From: Clostridium acetireducens DSM 10703
GTDB taxonomy: Bacteria > Bacillota > Clostridia > Clostridiales > Clostridiaceae
DNA length: 49,594 nucleotides
NCBI RefSeq assembly: GCF_001758365.1
Contig: NZ_LZFO01000017.1
Location: 1-49,594 of the forward strand
Direction of reading: 5' to 3'
Under the pieces are notes generated by a model that was not told the DNA's origin, ran no database searches, and saw only the letters and a program-made list of their open reading frames with translations. The position numbers and the translations under genes are program-made. This document shows, in pieces, positions 43,810 through 49,594 of the stretch (the first letter of the stretch is position 1; every line of letters begins with the position of its first letter).

Positions 43810-44546
43810 TAACTTTCTCCTTTCTTCTGATCAATATTATACATAAAATCTAATATTTCTCGATTATAATCATATTCCATATAATATCTTTGAATTATAG
43901 TTTTAGCTTTTTCTGTAAGCTCTACTTCTTCATTACCAACGTCTTTTACCAACTCTTGTTTTTCTAGGAAATTTGTTACTGTACTTAAAAAACTTTTTCT
44001 GCTTATAGTTCTAGCATCTTGATTTTTTACATTCTCCTTAATTTCATCCATATCCATCCATTTTTTTAAAATAGCTGACCAGTTATAATCAAATTCTTTA
44101 TCTAATTTTTTTAATTTTTCTAAATCATATTCATTTAATGCTAATATCCTATTATTTAAAACATTCAACCATTCATTTACACTTATAAAATCTCTAGTAG
44201 GTTCCATGGTTTGATAACTATCATAAAATTCTCCAAATAGTACAATTATAGATACATACATTAAATATAAATCTAAATTCACTGCTTTAGAAGGAAGATA
44301 TGTATTTTTAATAAATTCATTTGAAACATGATATATAGAATCTTTTGATATAGGTATCATATATATGTAGTCTCCTGATGCAAAAATAGTACAATCTACT
44401 TCTCTTGCAAATTGGTCAACTAACCCTCTTATATTTTCATCAGCTGCATATAAACATAATTCTTCTCTTTCACCATATCCTCTTATTGAAAGCTTTGAAT
44501 ATAATTTAAAGGCTTGAATTACTTGTTCATTGCTATATTGAAGCAT
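43809..44546 (-). CDS. jetB: JetB of Wadjet system 2 (MukE-like subunit)
   Basis: About 245 residues, encoded between jetA and jetC. Layout as in copy 1: N-terminal YSNEQVIQAFKLYSKLSIRG, IYMIPISKDSIYHVS, YVSIIVLFGEFYDSYQTMEP and a winged-helix-like C-terminus (FLSTVTNFLEKQELVKDV). The ATG at 44546 is used because GGAGG lies 7 nt upstream. It overlaps jetA by 14 nt and jetC by 1 nt. Confidence 0.85.
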   Translation of the reverse strand: MLQYSNEQVIQAFKLYSKLSIRGYGEREELCLYAADENIRGLVDQFAREVDCTIFASGDYIYMIPISKDSIYHVSNEFIKNTYLPSKAVNLDLYLMYVSIIVLFGEFYDSYQTMEPTRDFISVNEWLNVLNNRILALNEYDLEKLKKLDKEFDYNWSAILKKWMDMDEIKENVKNQDARTISRKSFLSTVTNFLEKQELVKDVGNEEVELTEKAKTIIQRYYMEYDYNREILDFMYNIDQKKGES

Positions 44547-46059
44547 TATTTTCCTCCAATCTAACACTCATATTTTTTATAGTAAATCTATCTGTAACAT
44601 ATAAAACTTCTTCTTCTTCTTTTACATAAAGGAGTTTTCCACAATTTATTAATAATTTAAAAGCTTCTGCAAATAAAGACTCTTTTTCTTCATCTTTTGT
44701 TTCTATATTTATTGGTGACTTTTGATGCAGTATAATCCAAAAGTCATAAAAGCTGCGATTATTTAATATATCCTCTTCTTTATTATTTTTAAGATATTTT
44801 ATAATCTCTTTAATAGTAATTTTTCTTGTATCATCGATAGTCTTTAAAATAATTTCTGCTACTTTTTTAAAATTTTCTCTTTGAATTTTTTTATCAATTT
44901 CAATTTCTTGTTCTGAAGATGGAATTAAAAAATTTTCATTTTTTTCGTTTTTATCTTTATTTTCAATTCTTTGTTTTGAAAATACTGTTAATGGTGACCA
45001 TGTTTTATGTATTTCTAAATACATAAAAGGTTCAATTAATCTTCTTGATGCATTTAAGGGAAGAGGTGATGAAAATAACCTACTTGTAATTTCTTGTTCA
45101 AAATTAAATGAATCTATTCCTATATAATAAAGTGATTCCTTAGCAGCTTCAAGAGCAGAAGTTTTAAGTATAATACTTTCTTTAAAAAGTAATCTATGTT
45201 CATAATGTACTTGTCCCAATTCTTTATCGATTTGAATCATGAGGTCATATGCTTTTCTATCCTTATCATTAGTAATTTCATTACCAATAGTTTCTTTAAT
45301 CTGTTTTACAAAAGAATGTAACTCTTCAAATTCTTCATTTTCACGTTGTAATCTTAAATTTATATCTTCAATTACATTTTTATATCTTTCATATATTTCA
45401 TTTGACACTATATTTCTATTAACTTCATGTTTAATTCTTTCTATTCTATCCTGAAGATTTTTAACATCAAGACTCATTTCATCAATTTGTCTTAAGGCTC
45501 CTATAAATTCTCCCTTTTCAAGCTGTTTTCTTAAAACTAATTGATTAATAGATAGTTGAAATTCATTAAAATATTCCTTTGTAGCAAAAATTAGCTCAAG
45601 GCCTTGTTCATCTAAAGTGTAATATTGAGTATTATTTTTTAAATCTGCTTTATCTGCTTTTAAAATAGAGTAATTAACACTGTCGTTTTTTCTTGTTTCC
45701 CAATTATAAAATATTTTAGAATTTCTTTTTCCGCTTGGTGGTCTAAAGGTTTCTATAATTGTTCTTGCAACTTTTTCAAATCCATTATAATCTAAGTCTA
45801 TTTCCCCCTTATTTACTCGCTTAAGAAATATAGCTACTTCCTTTACTCCTATTTTCTTATTTCTTATGACCATATTTTCAAAAAAGAATAATAATGTGAG
45901 AAGACCTAAACTAAAATAATCAATAACCTTATTACTATTATCCTTTAAAGTTTTATTACTTAGCTTATATAGTGGATCAAATAAAGCAAGTCTTTGGATT
46001 CTTTCTCCATAGTTTTCAGTTACATTATGTATATTTATATCCAATTTGTATTCCTCCAT
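44533..46059 (-). CDS. jetA: JetA of Wadjet system 2 (kleisin-like subunit)
   Basis: About 508 residues. N-terminal helical/winged-helix region, central coiled coil (about 190-280, LQDRIERIKHEVNRNIVSNE), a charged linker and a C-terminal region with AEIILKTIDDTRKITIKEII. It bridges JetC heads as the kleisin. It overlaps jetD by 25 nt from this ATG; a TTG five codons later has a better GGAGG site and may be the true start. Co-transcribed with jetD, jetB and jetC. Confidence 0.85.
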   Translation of the reverse strand: MEEYKLDINIHNVTENYGERIQRLALFDPLYKLSNKTLKDNSNKVIDYFSLGLLTLLFFFENMVIRNKKIGVKEVAIFLKRVNKGEIDLDYNGFEKVARTIIETFRPPSGKRNSKIFYNWETRKNDSVNYSILKADKADLKNNTQYYTLDEQGLELIFATKEYFNEFQLSINQLVLRKQLEKGEFIGALRQIDEMSLDVKNLQDRIERIKHEVNRNIVSNEIYERYKNVIEDINLRLQRENEEFEELHSFVKQIKETIGNEITNDKDRKAYDLMIQIDKELGQVHYEHRLLFKESIILKTSALEAAKESLYYIGIDSFNFEQEITSRLFSSPLPLNASRRLIEPFMYLEIHKTWSPLTVFSKQRIENKDKNEKNENFLIPSSEQEIEIDKKIQRENFKKVAEIILKTIDDTRKITIKEIIKYLKNNKEEDILNNRSFYDFWIILHQKSPINIETKDEEKESLFAEAFKLLINCGKLLYVKEEEEVLYVTDRFTIKNMSVRLEENNASI

Positions 46060-47069
46060 ATATCTCTAAGTTCATTCTTATTTAAAGCTTCTTGTGGCAA
46101 ATATCCTCCCTTATTTAAAATATTTTTAATTTTTTCATTTTCCTTATCACTAAAAAACTCAAAAAAGTTCTTTAAGGCATTATAATCTTCTATTTGAGTT
46201 TCTTTTCCTAAACTATAATTCTTATTAATAAGTTTCCTATAAAATTCAACAGCTAAAAAAGCATTTACCTTTTCATTAAGAGAATTCCAAATAGATATAC
46301 CTTCATTATCTAAATCCCCAAAATAATATATTTTATGTTCTCCTTGAACTCCTAGCTGCTTTTCTAACATAGTAATGTTAGCTACTATTTTCCAACCTGA
46401 TCCCCAAATTAAGGATGTAAATTTTGTATCTTTTAGTACATCAAGTAATTCCAAAAATGTAGCTTTATTCTCTACTATTAAATGATAATATGTAATTTTT
46501 AAAAGTTGTTTTGAGCTAGTCTTTAACTTTTTTGGATTAATAGCTAACATTAGAGGATCTGAATTATTAACTATATTAAGCTTTTCCCATATTTTTATTC
46601 TTTCTAAAATTTTTCTTCCACCTTTTTCATCAATCCATTTTTCATCCCCTACAATATTAAAAGACCTTTCCTGTGCAGTTGTATAATTTCTAGGAAAACC
46701 CTTTTTATTAATATAATCATTAATTTTTTCAATGTAAGGCAAATCTTTATTCCACATATTTTCATTTAAATTAAAATATTCTTGTAAGTCAATTTCCTTA
46801 CTAATTTTTAATTCATATTTTTGAATCTTATTAACATGCTCTTTTCTTAATTCATATCTATTAATTCCAAACTTATATGGCAAAGAAATTTCTTTACCAT
46901 TATTATTATTAGGATTTTTTTGAATAAGTATATTTTCATTAACTAATCTTTTTATACTTTTAGCAAATTCATTATATGTAATATCTCCTGAAACTAAATT
47001 TTCTAATTCTCCTAGTTTTATAGTTGATTTCTTATATGATTTTAAATACGAAATTAAATCTTTATACAT
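46035..47069 (-). CDS. jetD: JetD of Wadjet system 2 (TOPRIM-type nuclease)
   Basis: A 344-residue nuclease subunit. Winged-helix N-terminus (LGELENLVSGDITYNEFAKS), TTAQERSFNIVGDEKW, and the TOPRIM catalytic part with IVENKATF (Glu200) and YYFGDLDNEGISIW (Asp252 and Asp254). Its motifs align one to one with JetD of system 1, so both loci belong to the same Wadjet subtype. AAAGGAG lies before the ATG. First gene of the operon. Confidence 0.9.
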   Translation of the reverse strand: MYKDLISYLKSYKKSTIKLGELENLVSGDITYNEFAKSIKRLVNENILIQKNPNNNNGKEISLPYKFGINRYELRKEHVNKIQKYELKISKEIDLQEYFNLNENMWNKDLPYIEKINDYINKKGFPRNYTTAQERSFNIVGDEKWIDEKGGRKILERIKIWEKLNIVNNSDPLMLAINPKKLKTSSKQLLKITYYHLIVENKATFLELLDVLKDTKFTSLIWGSGWKIVANITMLEKQLGVQGEHKIYYFGDLDNEGISIWNSLNEKVNAFLAVEFYRKLINKNYSLGKETQIEDYNALKNFFEFFSDKENEKIKNILNKGGYLPQEALNKNELRDIWRNTNWI

Positions 47070-47102
47070 GGAATTCTCCTTTAATTCTATTATTTAACAT
47101 AC

Positions 47103-47131
47103 ATTGTATTGGTTTTTATTATATCAGTCAA
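47103..47131 (-). promoter_or_regulatory. Promoter of jetDABC system 2
   Basis: Minus strand TTGACT (47126-47131), 17-nt spacer, TACAAT (47103-47108), about 35 nt before the jetD start. Confidence 0.75.
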
Positions 47132-47252
47132 CATTTTATTTACATTTTTCTTAGGTATTTTCCAATTTTATAATTAAAACAAAAAAACACCAACTAAATT
47201 CTTAATAGTCACTGTTAATTTAAAATTATTTATATATAATAAACTTATTTAA

Positions 47253-47283
47253 TAAAAAAACAGAGCATAACACTCTGCTTTTT
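47253..47283 (-). terminator. Terminator after the GHKL gene
   Basis: Minus strand AAAAAGCAGAG-TGTTATG-CTCTGTTTTTTT, with a U-tract. It separates the GHKL gene from the jetDABC promoter, so they are distinct transcripts. Confidence 0.75.
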
Positions 47284-47303
47284 AAAGTACACCATAAAAA
47301 TAA

Positions 47304-48407
47304 TCATTTTAATATATATCTATTATAAGATTCATCAAAAGAATCTTCACCAACATCTTTATTTGATTTTACATTATAATAACTTTTTAATGTTTCTACC
47401 ATATAATAAGGTCTAGTATATTTAACGTTTACTTCCTCAGCCCTAAAATACATTCTATATTTTTCTATAACTTCCCTCATAAAATCTATTATTTCTTTAT
47501 TATAAAAATTTTTAGCATCTAATTTACCATTATTATTTTTCCAAATAGGAAGATTGCGTATATAATCTCCAGTTATAATTACTTCTCCAATAAACGTCTT
47601 ATAAGTATGTCCTGATATAATTACTTGATTCTTTTTTCTCCAAAATAAGTTTTTATCTTTACTTATTACACATATACCATTTACTATAAAATACCATCCG
47701 TTTTCTAATTTTTCACTATATTCTTTACAAAAATTATATAATTTAATCTCAACTTTCATATCATTCATCTTTTTATTTTCAGAACCTACATAAATTCTTT
47801 CATAAATATCATTTAAAAGTATCTTTTTATCATTAATCCATATGCTAAAATTTTCTTTTAATTTGCACCTATACCTATTAACTATTAAATCAATTAATTT
47901 ATTAATAAATTTAGTATTCATAAATATTTTTTTTACTTTTCTATATAAATCGTGTATATCTATGATAACTCCTTGTTCAATACAACTGTTTATTTTCTCT
48001 TCTTTAATATCCATACTCCAACTATTTTTTTCCCAATTAGATATATTTATTGGAACATTATATCTACAACCGGAAATTTTGGATGTAATATTAATTTTTC
48101 TTCCTATTTTTAATACAGATCGTTTAAGTCCTCTATCATGTTGTATTTCATAATCTTCATTAACAAAAAAAGTAAAAGCTGATTCTAGCTTCTCTTTACT
48201 CATTCCTCCACAATTATCTTCTATACTAAATTGTTTAGGATTAATTAAAAGTTTAATAGTATATTTTTTATTTCTATTATATTTATCTGAAGCTTGTATA
48301 CAATTATCTATCAAATTTAATATAGCTGTTTCTAAAGTTATTTCTCCTACAATTGATTTAATAATAAAATCTCTTGATGGACTTAAGTCTATTTTTTTAT
48401 TAATCAT
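47304..48407 (-). CDS. GHKL-type ATPase upstream of Wadjet system 2
   Basis: A 367-residue protein with an N-terminal GHKL ATP-binding domain: N box ILNLIDNCIQASDK (29-42), G1 box SIEDNCGGMS (61-70), lid segment HDRGLKRSVLKIGRKI. The C-terminal 200 residues are a mixed Lys/Asn-rich region of unknown fold (..VNGICVISKDKNLFWRKKNQ.., ..IITGDYIRNLPIWKN..). It has no kinase H box and no MutL/topoisomerase motifs beyond the ATPase. It is a full-length relative of the truncated GHKL protein at 9799-10362, whose locus also includes a Wadjet operon downstream. The ribosome site is weak. Role unknown; a defence-associated partner is inferred only from context. Confidence 0.75.
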   Translation of the reverse strand: MINKKIDLSPSRDFIIKSIVGEITLETAILNLIDNCIQASDKYNRNKKYTIKLLINPKQFSIEDNCGGMSKEKLESAFTFFVNEDYEIQHDRGLKRSVLKIGRKINITSKISGCRYNVPINISNWEKNSWSMDIKEEKINSCIEQGVIIDIHDLYRKVKKIFMNTKFINKLIDLIVNRYRCKLKENFSIWINDKKILLNDIYERIYVGSENKKMNDMKVEIKLYNFCKEYSEKLENGWYFIVNGICVISKDKNLFWRKKNQVIISGHTYKTFIGEVIITGDYIRNLPIWKNNNGKLDAKNFYNKEIIDFMREVIEKYRMYFRAEEVNVKYTRPYYMVETLKSYYNVKSNKDVGEDSFDESYNRYILK

Positions 48408-48587
48408 ATATACATTAACCTAAATAGTGATTTCATATTATATTTATTATTTATTTTGAAAAATATTCTTTTAATATAAAAAATATATTAATATTCTCTA
48501 TTTATTTCTGCATTTGTAACATATTAATTTGCATAAATTTCATTTTTAGTTAATATTAATCTAAAAAATAATAGACATGATATTTTA

Positions 48588-49028
48588 TTATTTTTTTAAA
48601 TACTCTTCCATAATTTTTTGCATAATTTCTTTATTTGAATCTTTAACTTCATTCAAATAAACTAAAGCACTTCCATCATATTTTTGAGTTTCTCCAAATA
48701 ATATTACCTCATAGCAACTTCTTAAAACATTTATTATGCAATTATCATAATGATCTTCCTTACAACTTCTGCATTGTTTAAGAATATCACTTATTCCTAC
48801 TACTAAATTATGTTGATCATATAGCTTTGCATCTGCACTTGGTATATTTTTAAATCCATTTTCAACATATGTTACATCATTTTTAAAACAACCTAATATG
48901 CATTTTTTAGAATATCCAATTAAACACTTTTCTTCTTTACAAGCACCACATTTTTCTTCTGTTAAACAGCAATTAGCTAGATTTTTTGTAATATTATCAA
49001 AATTTATTTCATTCTTAGCTATACCCAT
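48588..49028 (-). CDS. Cysteine-rich protein of unknown function
   Basis: A 146-residue protein with Cys-dense segments NLANCCLTEEKCGACKEEKC, then KKCILGCFKND, KQCRSCKEDHYDNC and a last Cys in LRSCYEVILFG. The spacing suggests two or more metal or Fe-S sites. I do not recognise a named family. GGGGGAG precedes the ATG. The promoter lies inside an 18-bp inverted repeat, suggesting tight control. Next downstream on the strand is the GHKL gene, 180 nt away. Confidence 0.6.
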   Translation of the reverse strand: MGIAKNEINFDNITKNLANCCLTEEKCGACKEEKCLIGYSKKCILGCFKNDVTYVENGFKNIPSADAKLYDQHNLVVGISDILKQCRSCKEDHYDNCIINVLRSCYEVILFGETQKYDGSALVYLNEVKDSNKEIMQKIMEEYLKK

Positions 49029-49042
49029 AGTATGTCTCCCCC

Positions 49043-49107
49043 TTAAATTAAGTGTATAATGATTATTACTTAATAACTATTATACACTTAATTTAAAAAG
49101 ATTTCAA
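49043..49107 (-). promoter_or_regulatory. Promoter overlapped by an 18-bp operator-like inverted repeat
   Basis: Minus strand TTGAAA (49102-49107), 17-nt spacer, TATAAT (49079-49084). Perfect arms TTAAATTAAGTGTATAAT (49043-49060) and its complement (49079-49096) lie on the -10 and on the early transcribed region, 18 nt apart. A dimeric repressor could bind both arms. Confidence 0.7.
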
Positions 49108-49154
49108 CCTTATGAAATTTTTATCTTACATGGTAGTATATTTATACCTGCTTA

Positions 49155-49442
49155 CTAAATCAATTTGTTATATACATTAACAGTAGACTCTGGTAAAACT
49201 AATTTAGCTATCATAGGAACTATTCTCTTAAAATGTTCTGCATTATTATGTTTAGCTAGTGCATCTTTGCTTTCCCATTCCTCAATTACTGCTAATATTG
49301 TAGAATCTTTATCGTCTTGGAATAACTCATATTTTATGCAGCCTTCTTCTTTTCTTGAAGCTTCAACTAACTCTTCATATAATTTTATAACCTCATCAAG
49401 TTTATCTTGTTTAACAAATTTTTTTGCTACTACTTTTATCAT
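49155..49442 (-). CDS. Antibiotic biosynthesis monooxygenase-domain protein (YgiN-like)
   Basis: A 95-residue dimeric ferredoxin-fold protein: MIKVVAKKFVKQDKLDEVIK, EGCIKYELFQDDKDSTILAV, EEWESKDALAKHNNAEHFKR. Members include putative quinol monooxygenases and small redox or haem-related proteins; the reaction here is unknown. The ATG at 49442 with AGGAG 8 nt upstream is preferred over a TTG two codons earlier. Confidence 0.85.
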   Translation of the reverse strand: MIKVVAKKFVKQDKLDEVIKLYEELVEASRKEEGCIKYELFQDDKDSTILAVIEEWESKDALAKHNNAEHFKRIVPMIAKLVLPESTVNVYNKLI

Positions 49443-49490
49443 TTGCAAATCTCCTCTCTCTCCTATAAGTTCTGTTAAGTTATATGAACA

Positions 49491-49519
49491 TTGCTTCCCC
49501 TCAACCTATGAAATATAAT
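49491..49519 (+). promoter_or_regulatory. Promoter for the gene at the right edge
   Basis: TTGCTT (49491-49496), 17-nt spacer, TATAAT (49514-49519), about 47 nt before the ATG at 49566. Divergent from the monooxygenase-like gene. Confidence 0.65.
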
Positions 49520-49565
49520 AGATTTACCATAAAAATATTACCTCCCAGAAAGGAGAGAGGAAACA

Positions 49566-49594
49566 ATGAACAAAGCTAATAAAAAAATCACCTG
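49566..49594 (+). CDS. Start of an unidentified gene, cut by the window edge
   Basis: AGAGAGG is followed by an ATG and MNKANKKIT, after which the window ends. Too short to identify. Confidence 0.55.

Noticed and set aside
47304-48407. Histidine kinase or MutL
   Set aside because: Only the GHKL ATP-binding boxes are shared; there is no phospho-acceptor His box and no MutL transducer motifs.
1-49594. CRISPR array, rRNA or tRNA genes
   Set aside because: No regularly spaced repeats and no rRNA or tRNA-like stretches seen by eye on either strand.

Overview
The window is very AT-rich DNA with clostridial gene content: a preQ1-controlled queuosine operon, thiSGH, strong AGGAGG ribosome sites and occasional TTG/GTG starts. 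It most resembles a chromosomal accessory region of a cluster I Clostridium. The species cannot be fixed from the sequence alone.

Left part (1-13.4 kb, almost all minus strand): a decayed defence/mobile region. It starts with a Wadjet operon, jetD-jetA-jetB-jetC, whose jetC is cut at 616 residues and lacks the C-terminal half of its ATPase head. Then come a frameshifted membrane/AAA+ pseudogene, a HigBA-like toxin-antitoxin pair, a BceB-like permease remnant, and a collapsed conjugative-element module (VirD4, VirB2/Maff2-like pilin, TrbL/VirB6-like protein). A tight four-gene operon follows: a 557-aa protein with an apparent UBA-like domain, a PD-(D/E)XK-like motif set and a glycine zipper; a 339-aa glycine-zipper protein; a YkgJ-type Cys-cluster protein; and a truncated GHKL ATPase. 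This operon is the best candidate here for an undescribed system.

Middle (13.9-33.5 kb): an MFS exporter with an operator-like palindrome, an L,D-transpeptidase, a stand-alone AbiH, thiSGH behind a long attenuator-like hairpin, and a MetP/MetS-like sodium symporter. The symporter is preceded by a leader peptide, competing hairpins and two tandem terminators. Then a run of decayed genes (dus, OatA-type acyltransferase, sensor kinase, beta-lactamase-like protein), followed by a two-component system/ABC/S41 peptidase/HTH cluster whose ATPase has lost its signature motif and Walker B, and then GNAT and DUF2156 genes.

Right part (33.4-49.6 kb): msrB, a preQ1-I riboswitch and an operon of an HgdB/HgdC-like pair plus queD-queE-folE-queC. 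Convergent to it is a second, intact Wadjet operon (jetDABC), with a second GHKL ATPase and another Cys-rich protein upstream. Both Wadjet loci therefore have Cys-rich gene, GHKL ATPase, jetDABC in the same order and strand, although in the first locus unrelated remnants now lie between GHKL and jetD.

Several gene breakpoints coincide with perfect fold-back inverted repeats (arms of 9, 14, 21 and 30 bp) that lack U-tracts, which suggests hairpin-associated rearrangement. Wadjet cleaves plasmid-sized circular DNA, AbiH is an abortive-infection family, and HigBA is a stress or addiction module, so the region reads as a defence island that has repeatedly gained and lost genes.
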